NCBI RefSeq assembly: GCF_030542105.1
Contig: NZ_JAUOFB010000005.1
Span: 1-64,000, forward strand
Direction of reading: 5' to 3'
Length of the DNA stretch: 64,000 nt
Source of the DNA: Hymenobacter sp. BT730
GTDB lineage: Bacteria; Bacteroidota; Bacteroidia; Cytophagales; Hymenobacteraceae
Of this stretch, positions 26,041 through 35,100 are shown piece by piece (within the stretch, counting starts at the first letter, position 1; the number at the start of each line of letters is the position of its first letter). Below the pieces are notes generated by a model, which was given only the letters and a program-made list of their open reading frames with translations, did no database searches and was not told the origin of the DNA. A program made the position numbers and the translations under genes.

Positions 26041-27600
26041 ATGCAGCACCTCAGCGAACAGGAGCAACTGCGCCGCCATAAGCTGGACGAACTCCACAAG
26101 CTCGGTATTGAGCCTTATCCTTCGGAGTTGTTCGATGTGAATTTCTATGCTCAGGAAATCCACGACAACTACCATCCCGAGCTCAACAACTTTCAGGATG
26201 TAAGCCTGGCCGGCCGCGTGATGTCGGTACGCGTGATGGGTAAAGCCTCTTTTGCCGAACTGATGGACACCACCGGTCGCATACAGCTGTATGTGAACCG
26301 CGACGAAATCTGCCCCGGCGAAAACAAGGACCTATACAATATCGTTTTCAAGAAGCTCATTGATCTGGGCGACTTTGTAGGGGTGAAAGGCCATGTGTTT
26401 AAAACGCAGGTGGGCGAAACCTCCATCCACGTAACGGGCCTTACCCTGCTGAGCAAGAGCCTGCGCCCCCTGCCAGTGGTGAAGGAAGCCGTAGATGAGC
26501 AAGGCAACAAAGTAACCTACGATGCCTTCACCGACTCCGAGCAGCGCTACCGCCAGCGGTACGTGGACCTGGTGGTGAACCCGAAAGTGCGCGAGACCTT
26601 CATCAAGCGGACGCAACTGGTGCAAGCCATGCGCAACTACCTCAACGACAAAGGTTACCTGGAGGTGGAAACCCCCATTCTGCAGCCCTTGTACGGTGGT
26701 GCCGCTGCTCGCCCCTTCAAGACGCACCACAACACGCTGGACATGACGTTGTATCTGCGCATTGCCAACGAGCTGTACCTGAAGCGCCTGATTGTGGGTG
26801 GCTTTGATGGGGTGTACGAATTCTCCAAGGACTTCCGCAACGAGGGCATGAGCCGGTTCCACAACCCGGAGTTCACCCAGATGGAGTTGTACGTAGCCTA
26901 CAAAGACTACTACTGGATGATGGATCTGGTGGAAGAAATGGTAGAGCGCGTAGCCATGGCGCTGCACGGCAAAACCGAAGTGCAGGTAGGCGAGAACCTC
27001 ATCAACTTCCAGCGCCCCTGGAAGCGCTACACCATGGCCGAATCCATCCAGCACTTTACCGGTGTGGATATTTCGGAAATGGATGAGGAGGCGTTGCGCG
27101 CGGCAGCCAAGCAGCTGCATGTGCCGCTGGAGCCCAGCATGGGCAAAGCTAAAATCATTGACGAAATCTTTGGGGAGCATGTGGAGCCGAAGCTGATTCA
27201 GCCCACGTTCATTACCGACTATCCGGTGGAAATGTCGCCGCTGGCCAAGAAGCACCGTAGCAAGCCGGGCTTGGTGGAGCGTTTCGAGGCAATCTGCAAT
27301 GGCAAGGAAATCTGCAATGCCTTCTCTGAGCTGAACGACCCCATTGACCAGCGCGCCCGCTTTGAGGAGCAGCTGGAGCTGGGCAAGCGCGGCGACACGG
27401 AGGCCATGGTGCTGGATGAAGACTTCCTGCGGGCTCTGGAGTACGGCATGCCGCCGACGGCCGGCCTGGGTATTGGCATTGACCGCCTGAGCATGATCAT
27501 GACCAACTCCAACTCTATTCAGGATGTGCTGTTCTTCCCGCAGATGAAGCCGGAATACACTAAGTCAGAAAACGCGCCTAAACCGGAAGCCAAAGCATAA
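26041..27600 (+). CDS. lysS: Lysine--tRNA ligase (class II)
   Basis: A 519-aa class II lysyl-tRNA synthetase. An N-terminal OB-fold tRNA-binding domain (about 40-155, with [19 protein letters not shown]) is followed by the catalytic core: motif 1 with the [12 protein letters not shown] start (about 205), motif 2 [18 protein letters not shown] (about 264-281) and motif 3 [12 protein letters not shown] (about 475). The LysRS signature ...[18 protein letters not shown] is present. It charges tRNA-Lys. The C-terminal tail [11 protein letters not shown] is an unstructured extension. Length and start fit the family. Confidence 0.97.
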   Translation: MQHLSEQEQLRRHKLDELHKLGIEPYPSELFDVNFYAQEIHDNYHPELNNFQDVSLAGRVMSVRVMGKASFAELMDTTGRIQLYVNRDEICPGENKDLYNIVFKKLIDLGDFVGVKGHVFKTQVGETSIHVTGLTLLSKSLRPLPVVKEAVDEQGNKVTYDAFTDSEQRYRQRYVDLVVNPKVRETFIKRTQLVQAMRNYLNDKGYLEVETPILQPLYGGAAARPFKTHHNTLDMTLYLRIANELYLKRLIVGGFDGVYEFSKDFRNEGMSRFHNPEFTQMELYVAYKDYYWMMDLVEEMVERVAMALHGKTEVQVGENLINFQRPWKRYTMAESIQHFTGVDISEMDEEALRAAAKQLHVPLEPSMGKAKIIDEIFGEHVEPKLIQPTFITDYPVEMSPLAKKHRSKPGLVERFEAICNGKEICNAFSELNDPIDQRARFEEQLELGKRGDTEAMVLDEDFLRALEYGMPPTAGLGIGIDRLSMIMTNSNSIQDVLFFPQMKPEYTKSENAPKPEAKA

Positions 27601-27614
27601 ATGCTTTAGGGCTT

Positions 27615-27788
27615 GAAAACCGAAAAGCCTCCTGCGTAAATCGCAGGAGGCTTTTCTTTTATAAGCAACTTACTATGATAACCAGAGCTTTACCAAAAGA
27701 AATGTGCGATGGGCAAGTACGATTTTACTGAGAGGCTGTTAAACCAGATCCTAACAGAAGCTCCACTGCCGGCAATTTTACTTTTCGT
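27615..27788. repeat. Diverged repeat unit A, with lysS terminator
   Basis: The unit begins with CGAAAAGCCTCCTGCG, a hairpin, then T-rich GGCTTTTCTTTT, which also serves as the lysS terminator (27623-27660). After a variable part it ends in a conserved stretch that on the minus strand reads GTAAAATTGCCG, then CTTCTGTTA, then TGGTTTA, then AGTAAAATC. Unit B, about 280 bases downstream, shows the same arrangement of the same elements without gaps in the conserved part. See the finding for this region. Confidence 0.7.
27623..27660 (+). terminator. lysS terminator (part of repeat unit A)
   Basis: AAAAGCCTCCTGCG, loop TAAAT, CGCAGGAGGCTTTT, then CTTTT. It can also stop minus-strand transcripts, since the opposite side reads GGCTTTTCGGTTTTC. 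Confidence 0.9.
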
Positions 27789-27893
27789 AAACGAACTCCG
27801 TACCTCAAATAAGTCGGTTATGTTCTCTTTAACGAGGCCCTGATAAAAGGGTTGCAGTAGCCACATTTTTTTCTTGTCAAATGCGCCCCCTCT

Positions 27894-28065
27894 TAAAATC
27901 GAAAAGCCTCTCACATAAAATGCGTGAGAGGCTTTCCTTAACAAAGAGCTTACCCTTCCAATTGGGTCGAGGCGAAGAAACTTGCGGTGAACTGGTCAGA
28001 TTTTACTATTAAAACAAACAAACCACGTTTTAACAGAAGGTCAACCGTCGGCAATTTTACTTCGT
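27894..28065. repeat. Diverged repeat unit B, with hairpin terminator
   Basis: Starts with ATCGAAAAGCCTCTCAC, a hairpin (27901-27937), then ends with the same conserved block as unit A, on the minus strand GTAAAATTGCCG, CTTCTGTTA, TGGTTT, AGTAAAATC. In both units the conserved part has substitutions spread through it but no gaps, so the units are old. No gene follows the hairpin on the plus strand, so it can only serve a transcript from the unit itself or from the minus strand. Confidence 0.7.
27901..27937 (-). terminator. Hairpin in repeat unit B
   Basis: GAAAAGCCTCTCAC, 9-base loop, GTGAGAGGCTTTCC. On the minus strand it is followed by CGATTTTAA, the same context as in unit A. No gene ends here, so it may close a small RNA from the repeat unit. 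Confidence 0.6.
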
Positions 28066-28167
28066 TTGATTCTCCAATTTTCTTTTAAGCTATTGTAGTC
28101 ATTTAAACGTCCTCACCCTCAAAAGGTTACCAGCAATTATTACTTTTTTTGACGGAGCTGAAGGTAG

Positions 28168-28518
28168 CTACCCTCCTAAACGAGTGTCGCCGCTCATTTC
28201 GTCGGTGTCACTATCGGCAGCAGGCTTATTGGTGGCGTTACCGGTTTCGGTGCCCGATGCCATGGACTGCAGTAGATCATCAGCCGCGGAGCGGGCCTGG
28301 TTATGCTCACCCGTGACACCGCCGGTTTTCAGGTCGTTGAGGCGGCTAATACCTTCCTGAAGCAGCTTGCTGAGGTCTTCGGAAAAGCGGCCTGCCGATT
28401 TCCGCAGGGCGGTGCGGGTTTCCTCGCCGGTTTCGGGGGCCAGAAGCAGCCCGGTTACAATACCGGCCGTTGCACCGGCCAACAATGAGAGAATGACTTT
28501 ACCGCTGTCGTTTTTCAT
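28168..28518 (-). CDS. YtxH-domain small membrane protein
   Basis: A 116-aa protein: a short polar start (MKNDSGK), a single hydrophobic helix (VILSLLAGATAGIVTGLLLAPETG, about 8-30) and an amphipathic helical region (ALRKSAGRFSEDLSKLLQEGISRL), ending in a Thr/Asp-rich tail. The GxxxGxxxAPxxG pattern is the YtxH signature. These are single-pass membrane proteins linked to general stress in Firmicutes; function unknown. I chose the ATG at 28518; upstream codons would add 32 residues without likeness. It lies 160 bases from a second YtxH gene of the same strand. Confidence 0.85.
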   Translation of the reverse strand: MKNDSGKVILSLLAGATAGIVTGLLLAPETGEETRTALRKSAGRFSEDLSKLLQEGISRLNDLKTGGVTGEHNQARSAADDLLQSMASGTETGNATNKPAADSDTDEMSGDTRLGG

Positions 28519-28612
28519 AGCGTGTAGAAAGCTTAAAGGAAGTACAAGGAAAGAACATTTACCGTAGAGGTTACCCTCTGGAAAGTAACGCGGCTGGCCA
28601 GAAAGAGTTGAC

Positions 28613-28651
28613 AAAAAAGAGCCTTTCCCACTGAGGAGAAAGGCTCTTTAT
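28613..28651 (-). terminator. Terminator of the YtxH-CsbD gene
   Basis: AAAGAGCCTTTC, loop, GAAAGGCTCTTT, between the stop of the second YtxH gene (28680) and the first (28518). It separates the two transcripts. Confidence 0.8.
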
Positions 28652-28679
28652 ACCAAAATGCTGTAGCGTTAACTACGAC

Positions 28680-29114
28680 CTACAGGTCGTTGAGCATTTT
28701 GGTGATTTCGCGCTTGCCTTTGCCCAGCTTCTGCTGCAGGCGGCCTACCAAGTCTTCTTCCTGGCCTTCTACATAGTTCAGGTCATCATCGGTGAGCTGA
28801 GCGTACTGCTGACGCAGCTTGCCTTTGCTCTCGTTCCAGTCGCCTTTCATTTTCAGGCTGCTGCCAACACCGGTTACGCCCATATCTTCGAGCTTCTCCA
28901 TGTAGCCTTTGAATTTGGAATCAAGCTCCTCTCCGTACTTGGAGAGCTGCTCGCCAAACTGGCCGCTGTATTTAGTGGCTACCGTACCCAGCTTTTCGCG
29001 GGTGGCTTTGCCTTTATCAGGAGCCATCAGCATACCGGCAATAATACCGGCGCCGGCACCGGCAAGAACAGCGAGGAGGATTTTACCTGAGTTGTCTTCT
29101 TCGTGATATGACAT
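28680..29114 (-). CDS. YtxH and CsbD fusion protein
   Basis: A 144-aa protein in two domains. Residues 1-80 are YtxH: short polar start, a hydrophobic helix (ILLAVLAGAGAGIIAGMLMAP), and a charged helix (REKLGTVATKYSGQFGEQLSK ...). Residues about 85-144 match CsbD, with SLKMKGDWNESKGKLRQQYAQL and DDLNYVEGQEEDLVGRLQQKLGK, the short helical stress-response domain controlled by sigma-B in Bacillus. The two are often separate proteins; the fusion supports a joint role in the general stress response. The role remains unknown. The ATG at 29114 gives the standard length. Confidence 0.85.
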   Translation of the reverse strand: MSYHEEDNSGKILLAVLAGAGAGIIAGMLMAPDKGKATREKLGTVATKYSGQFGEQLSKYGEELDSKFKGYMEKLEDMGVTGVGSSLKMKGDWNESKGKLRQQYAQLTDDDLNYVEGQEEDLVGRLQQKLGKGKREITKMLNDL

Positions 29115-29352
29115 GATTAGGGAGGGAGAAAGTGTGAATGGTTAATGTTAGGGTTGATGCCTGACCGATAAGCAGCCAAATACTTAGACTTTTCTTCTAA
29201 GTAAAAAACATCAATGCCTGCCTATACGCAGGGTAAGGGCTTGGGTTTTATGGAGCCCGCAAAAAAATAGCGAAGAGCAAATATTCCAGAATCTCCGGGC
29301 CATTCCCATACTTGCTCCGTATTTTGGCGCCAGCACTTTGCTTTTGTGTTCT

Positions 29353-29595
29353 ATGAAACTACTCCTGGCTTTGCCGCTGCTACTGGCCTTCAGCTGCCAC
29401 CGCACCGCTGCCCCTACTGCCGAAACCAAGCCCTGCATTGACCCCAGCAAAATTCGCAAGGATATGATGTGCACCATGCAGTATGACCCGGTATGTGGCT
29501 GCGACGGTAAAACGTATGGCAATGCCTGCCAGGCGGGTAATGCCGGCGTCACGAGCTTTACCAAGGGGGAATGCCCCGGCACTACCACCAACTAA
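29353..29595 (+). CDS. Kazal-type serine protease inhibitor-like lipoprotein
   Basis: An 80-aa protein with a lipoprotein signal peptide ([15 protein letters not shown], lipid-anchored Cys at residue 15). Residues about 28-75 form a Kazal-type core with six Cys: [29 protein letters not shown] and TKGEC, including the [12 protein letters not shown] loop. Kazal domains inhibit serine proteases by a canonical loop. In bacteria such proteins are thought to protect the cell surface. I use the ATG at 29353; the upstream TTG frame is unlikely. It is 12 bases from the cupin gene start and probably in one operon with it. Confidence 0.9.
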   Translation: MKLLLALPLLLAFSCHRTAAPTAETKPCIDPSKIRKDMMCTMQYDPVCGCDGKTYGNACQAGNAGVTSFTKGECPGTTTN

Positions 29596-29606
29596 TTTTC
29601 CATTCT

Positions 29607-29978
29607 ATGCTACACAAGCGCTACTTCCGCCAGCAGAACCCCTTCCGGGTCCCCACCACCGATGGCAAACTCATTGAGGAGCACATTGGCTGGGCCAGTA
29701 CCCAAACCAGAGAATACAGTGTGGCCCACATGGTGGCCCCACCCCATTGGAGCGAACCGCACCAGAACCCGGAGTTTGATGAGGTAACGATTGTGATTCG
29801 GGGTCGCAAGCAGTTTGAGGTAGATGGCGACCTGATTGAACTGGGCGCCGGCGAATCCTTGCTCATTAAAGCCGGGGCCCGCGTGCGCTATTCCAATCCA
29901 TTTGATGAAGAAGTAGAATACTGGTCTATCTGTGTGCCCGCTTTCACAATGGACTCGGTAAACCGCGAAGAAGATTAG
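29607..29978 (+). CDS. Cupin-fold protein
   Basis: A 123-aa soluble single-domain cupin. The core HWSEPHQNPEFDEVTIVIRGRKQFEVDG (about 50-77) carries His and Glu residues of a metal site (HW...PHQNPE), and the second motif GAGESLLIKAGARVRYSNPFDEE holds the closing part. The reaction is not known; candidates include sugar isomerase or dioxygenase-like roles. I chose the ATG at 29607 (MLHKRYF) because it follows the Kazal stop by 11 bases, while an earlier ATG at 29571 would overlap that gene in another frame. It is followed 45 bases later by a dienelactone hydrolase gene. Confidence 0.82.
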   Translation: MLHKRYFRQQNPFRVPTTDGKLIEEHIGWASTQTREYSVAHMVAPPHWSEPHQNPEFDEVTIVIRGRKQFEVDGDLIELGAGESLLIKAGARVRYSNPFDEEVEYWSICVPAFTMDSVNREED

Positions 29979-30023
29979 CGCTGCTAGCCTCTATTCCCAC
30001 TTCCTCCTTTTGCTTCGCATATT

Positions 30024-30887
30024 ATGGATCAGCGCATTATTACTCTCTTTGATGAGTACACCCACGCTCCGCTCACCCGCAAGGAGTTTCTGGAGCGTTT
30101 GGTAAAGCTGGCAGGCGGCACGGCACTGGCGGCCGCCGCTTTAGCTGTGCTGGAGCCCGGCTATGCGCAGGCGGCTACCCTGGAAACGGAAAAAAGTAAG
30201 CTCCTAGCGGAAGAAGTAACCTGGCCAGGTGATGCCGGCGTTACAATGAAAGGCTACCTTGTACAGCCGAAAAAGAAGAAAAAGCGTGGGGCCGTAGTAG
30301 TGATTCACGAAAACCGTGGCCTTACCCCGCATATTAAGGATGTAACGCGGCGTGTGGCGCAGGCCGGTTATCTGGCCCTGGGGGTAGATGCCTTGTCAGT
30401 GTTTGGCGGCACTCCTACTAATGAGGACGAAGGCCGCACGCTGATTGGCAAGCTGGACAAGCAGCAGAATTTGAATAACTACCTGGCTGCCCTGCGCTAT
30501 CTGCGGAGTCGTCCGGAAAGCAACGGCCGTACCGGCTGCGTGGGCTTTTGCTGGGGTGGTGCTATGGCCAACCAGTTGGCTCTTCATGACCCTCAGCTTA
30601 ACGCGGCTGTAACCTATTACGGCACCCAACCGGAGCCTACCGCCGACCTCACCCAAATAAAGGCCACGCTTATGCTCCATTATGCTGGCCTAGACGAGCG
30701 GGTAAATGCCGGCATGCCCGCCTATGAAGCCGCGCTAAAAGCCGCTGGCGTATCATTTGAGCAGTATATTTACCCGGGTGTCAACCATGCCTTTAACAAC
30801 GACTCTTCGCCGGCCCGCTACAACGCCGAAGCGGCTAAAATGGCCTGGGAAAGGACCCTCCGTTTGTTTAAGGAGAAATTAAGCTAA
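30024..30887 (+). CDS. Dienelactone hydrolase-family protein, exported
   Basis: A 287-aa alpha/beta hydrolase. The N-terminus has a hydrophobic anchor (about 32-48: LAGGTALAAAALAVLEPGYAQA), possibly a signal peptide without twin Arg. The catalytic triad is visible: nucleophile Cys in GFCWGGAM (about 176), Asp in AGLDERV (about 222) and His in GVNHAFNN (about 255). This Cys-Asp-His set defines carboxymethylenebutenolidase-like enzymes. It hydrolyses lactone or ester bonds; the true substrate is not known. A Lys-rich run KKKKKR (about 87) after the start is odd but not disruptive. Confidence 0.9.
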   Translation: MDQRIITLFDEYTHAPLTRKEFLERLVKLAGGTALAAAALAVLEPGYAQAATLETEKSKLLAEEVTWPGDAGVTMKGYLVQPKKKKKRGAVVVIHENRGLTPHIKDVTRRVAQAGYLALGVDALSVFGGTPTNEDEGRTLIGKLDKQQNLNNYLAALRYLRSRPESNGRTGCVGFCWGGAMANQLALHDPQLNAAVTYYGTQPEPTADLTQIKATLMLHYAGLDERVNAGMPAYEAALKAAGVSFEQYIYPGVNHAFNNDSSPARYNAEAAKMAWERTLRLFKEKLS

Positions 30888-30905
30888 TCCTACTTCCAGT
30901 TATTG

Positions 30906-31523
30906 ATGAATTTATCTACCCGTTTCAGCACCATCTTAGTTACCGCTTTTTGCTGCGGGGTGCTCTTAGGAACTAGCGCGGAAGCTTCTGCGAAACCTAC
31001 TGGTCACTCACTAAGAAAGCAGGAGCCCGAAATCAACAAGCATAGAGACACCACGGGGGAATATCTGGAAATAAAATCACTCACTATTAATGGGAAACAA
31101 CCCTTTCTGGGGAAAACGGCCGCGCTATTTAAGGTACTGGGCCTCATGAACCGGCTGGTAGAGCCTGATAAGAATGATGTATGCAATTCCTATTACGATA
31201 AGCCTTTCCGATACGCCTACTTTAATAATTCTCTGGTAGAAGTATACCGCGACACCGCTGCCATACGGTCACTTGATTTGCGCCAGTATCCAAAGCTGGA
31301 GTTGCGCACGGCTACCTTCCGGCTCTCTCACAAAACCACCTTAGCGGACCTTGCTATGGTATTCCCTGAGTCCGTAAAAGCACAGTCTACCACCAATATG
31401 GCCGGCATGGGAAACATAACCACAGTAAGCATTGCCACTAAGGCCCAAGCTACTGAGGATGCCTGGCTGCTCTTTTTTGAGAATGGCCGATTAATCCGAA
31501 TAGATTACTGGATGCCCTGTTAA
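30906..31523 (+). CDS. Secreted protein of unknown function
   Basis: A 205-aa protein with a signal peptide (about 1-25: hydrophobic core ILVTAFCCGVLLGTSAEA). The mature part has alternating beta and helix segments: HRDTTGEYLEIKSLTING, then PFRYAYFNNSLVEVYRDTA, a RTATFRLSHKTTLADLAMVFP block and a closing LLFFENGRLIRIDYWMPC. The LADLAMVFP... and FFENGRLIRIDYWMPC ends hint at a small export or surface fold. I do not recognise it. The start ATG is at 30906. It follows the dienelactone hydrolase by 18 bases and may share its transcript. Confidence 0.75.
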   Translation: MNLSTRFSTILVTAFCCGVLLGTSAEASAKPTGHSLRKQEPEINKHRDTTGEYLEIKSLTINGKQPFLGKTAALFKVLGLMNRLVEPDKNDVCNSYYDKPFRYAYFNNSLVEVYRDTAAIRSLDLRQYPKLELRTATFRLSHKTTLADLAMVFPESVKAQSTTNMAGMGNITTVSIATKAQATEDAWLLFFENGRLIRIDYWMPC

Positions 31524-31545
31524 ATAAAGCCTACGATGATAGCCT

Positions 31546-31600
31546 AAGCCCAGCTGTCGTACTAAATGCCCAGGCATTTAGTACGACAGCTGGGCTTTTA
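31546..31600 (+). terminator. Exceptionally long perfect hairpin after the secreted protein gene
   Basis: AAGCCCAGCTGTCGTACTAA with five more bases forms a perfect 25-bp arm (31546-31570), a two-base spacer CA, and its exact complement (31573-31597), then TTTTA. It is much longer than the other terminators here. It is likely to end the secreted-protein transcript, but the length makes another role possible (see findings). Confidence 0.75.
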
Positions 31601-32079
31601 TACCTCCCTAGTATATCCTTCTAGGCTATGGAGCCAATGTTGCTTCTTATGCTATTTTCTACAACGGCCGGAAGGCTAATATGGCTCATTAGAACCTCAA
31701 CGAACCATGAGTTAAAGCAGAGTACATCCTGCCTTCTGCCGGGCAATTTTCTCTGATGCCCTACTCAAAGGGAGCAATAGATGAGCAAAACCAGCAGAAA
31801 GTTGCAAGGGTAGAAAAATATTTTTCTACTTAAGGCGACCTATATCCTCTCCAAAGCATCCTACATAGAGGTTCGTGCTAGTTTTACTGGTAAACCTGTA
31901 CATATCAAATGGTTAAAAGAATAATTAGATAGCAAGCTGTCAAAACAGAGAGTTTATACCAATCTTTGATAGATACTAAATATTAAAATAATATAATTAA
32001 TACTCCAATAGAGACACTGTAATAATTTATAACAATTAGCGTGAAATCAGTGAATACTTTCAACTGAACTGAGCCATTA
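31601..32079. other. AT-rich intergenic region upstream of susC
   Basis: About 480 bases without a gene. It is markedly AT-rich after 31880. No sigma or anti-sigma gene and no hairpin are found that would suggest an attenuator. A Bacteroidota promoter candidate lies at its right end. Confidence 0.5.
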
Positions 32080-32110
32080 TTGCCATTATATCAATTGAGG
32101 TGTATAATTG
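32080..32110 (+). promoter_or_regulatory. Candidate promoter of susC
   Basis: TTG at 32080-32082, 20 bases, TATAATTG at 32103-32110, one base from the TAnnTTTG consensus. The susC ATG is 70 bases downstream. Confidence 0.6.
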
Positions 32111-32180
32111 TAATCCTCTGACGGAAATCAGAGCGCCACCTCACTCCTATTAAAACCTTTTAATTTCACATCTCTCTATT

Positions 32181-35100
32181 ATGAGAAAACTCTTACTCAT
32201 GAGTTTCCTGTTCATAGTGGGCATCCTGCATGCAGCCGTTGCGCAGGACCGCACCATTTCCGGACGGGTAACTGACGCAAGCACCAATGATGGCTTGCCC
32301 GGTGTTACGGTTCTTTTGAAGGGCACTTCCGTTGGGGTATCCTCCAGCAGTGATGGTAGCTACTCGTTATCCGTGCCCGCTACAGGCGGCACTTTGTCCT
32401 TTTCATTTATTGGTTACACCGCTACTGAGCGGGTTGTAACGGGTGAAAGCCGTATCGATGTAGCTCTGGCACAGGATAACCGCCAGCTTAGCGAGGTTAT
32501 CGTAACTGGTTTCGGCATTGCTCAAGAGCGTAAAGAACTTACAGGGTCTATTGCTACTGTGAAGGCCCGTGATTTTGAAAACCAGCCTATTGTAGGTGTA
32601 GACCAGGCCCTGCAGGGCCGGGCCGCCGGTGTGCAGGTGACCCAGAACTCGGGTACGCCCGGTTCGGGTATTGCCGTGCGCGTCCGTGGTAGCGCCTCTA
32701 TTGGCGCCGGCAACGAGCCACTGTATGTTATTGATGGCTTGCCAATTAACACGGGCAGTTACAGCAATATTGGTGTGGGGAACCAGCAAACCAACGCCCT
32801 GTCTGATCTGAACCCCAACGACATTGAGTCAATGGAGATTCTGAAAGACGCGGCGGCGGCGGCTATTTACGGCTCACGTGGCTCAAACGGTGTGGTATTA
32901 ATTACCACCAAGCGCGGTCGGGCAGGTCGTACTAAGGTGTCGCTGGATTACTACCGCGGTGCCCAAACAGCTTGGAAAAAGCCGCACGCTCTCACAGGCC
33001 AGCAGCAAACGGAACTGTTCCTGGAAATGGCCCAGAACCGCTACCCAGTGAATGCCGCAGGCAATATTTCGGCTTTCGGTGTAAACTGGCGCAGCTATGC
33101 TGACCTGACGGGTTATCTGTTCAGCGACGCTGATCTGAATGTAGATGATAATGGAAAGTACATCATCGAAGACAACGGTGACGGCATTCGGGACCTGGCG
33201 CAATTCCAAGACCCAAGCAAGGCCCCTAACACCAACTGGGCTGACGAGATTCTGCGTACGGCGCCTATCACTAACCACGAGTTGAGCATCAGCGGTGGCA
33301 CGGAGAAGTCCAGCTACCGTGTGAGCGGCAGCTACTTCGATCAGCAAGGTATTATCCTGGGCTCGGGCTTCAACCGCGCCAGCGGCCGGGTTGTACTCGA
33401 CAACAAGCTGTCGGACCACATCCGGATGGGTGTAAATCTGGGCCTGAACCGCTCGGTAAACACCCGTATCCAGAACGATAACAACATTTACGGAGTACTG
33501 AGCACGGCCATTCTGGTAGCCAGCGATATTCCGAAGTACAAAGCAGACGGTACCTATGCCAAAGATCCGGCATCGTCTACTGAAAACCCTATTGCTGCTG
33601 CCCGTGAGCCGTATAATAAAGGCATTAGCTCCCGTCTCATTGGCACGCAGTACACGGAGTTCGAGTTCATCAAGAACCTAAAATACCGTGCTACCTTCGG
33701 CCTGGACTATATTCAGTTCAAGGACGAAACCTTCGATCCAACTACGACCAACTCTGGACAGGGTACAAATGGCGCTGCTGCTATGTCCATTGGCACGGAT
33801 GCCAACTTCAACCACATTAGCTCCCTGCTTTACAACAAAACGTTTGGTGACCATTCGCTGAGCGGTCAGTTGGTACTGGATTACCAGCAGAGTACATATA
33901 ACTCACTAATTGCGGAAGGTACGGGCTTCCCCGGTAACACGGTTCGTCAGTTGTCGGCTGCGGCTTTGAAAACCGAAGCATTTTCAAGTGAAACTCAGAA
34001 CCGCCTGTTTGGTACACTGGCCCGTGTAAACTACAACTTCAAAGACAAGTACCTGTTTGGTGCTACTCTGCGTCGTGATGGTTCTTCGCGCTTTGGCCGC
34101 AACAACCGCTACGGCTACTTCCCGGCCGCCTCGGTGGGCTGGCGCATTTCGGAAGAAGCCTTCCTGCAGGATAATGCTATTGTTTCTGACATTAAGCTGC
34201 GTGCCAGCTATGGCGAAACGGGTAACCAGGCAATTGCCAACTTCGCTTCACGCGGTCTGATCAATACAGGCGCCAACTTTGATCAGGTAGGTGGCTTGGC
34301 CATTGGTCAGCTGGAAAACCCCAACCTGAAATGGGAGCGGACAATTACCGCGAATATTGGTGCCGATATCGGCCTCCTGGACAACCGCCTGTACCTTGCC
34401 ATAGACGCGTACAACCGGGATACCCGCGACCTTCTGCTCGCCCGCCAGGTAGTAGGCAGCTCCGGCTACCTGTCTTACCAAGAGAATATTGGCAACATGA
34501 ACAACCGCGGGGTAGAATTGGCCTTAAATACGGTGAACGTACGTGCTGAAGGTGATGGTGGCTTCAACTGGGAAACTAACTTCAACATTGCCTTCAACCG
34601 CAACGAAGTAACCAAGCTGGTTGATGGAGATAAAGGCACTCCGGTAGGCTTTGCAAGCTGGCTGGAAGTAGGGCAACCCATTGGGGCTTTCCGTGGCTAT
34701 CGTACTGATGGTCTATTCCAGGCGCAGGAAGAAATTAACGCGTTGGACGCTATTGCGCAGCAAAAAACCGGTATTGCTACAGCTCGTTACCAGTCTTCGC
34801 TCACGCGCCCCGGCGACGTGAAGTTCCGTGACTTGAATGGTGACGGCCGTATTACCGGCGCCGACCAGGAAATTATGGGTAATGCTCAGCCGAAGTTTTT
34901 CGGTGGCCTTACTAACACCGTACGTTTCAAAGGCTTCGACCTAAGCGCCTTTATCCAGTACAGCTACGGCAACAAGATTTACAATAACAACATCTCGTTT
35001 GCCCAAGGCATGAACAGTGTGTTCGGCCAGGATGCTGCTGTACTGAACCGCTGGACGCCTACCAACACGAACACGGATATCCCCCGTGCTGTTTACGGCG

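Noticed and set aside
26332..27255. 307-codon open frame on the minus strand
   Set aside because: Antisense to lysS; a His/Val/Gln-rich translation typical of a shadow frame.
27690..27944. 84-codon open frame on the minus strand across repeat unit A
   Set aside because: It runs through the unit B hairpin and its start is in that hairpin. The frame is not kept in unit B, so it is not a gene.
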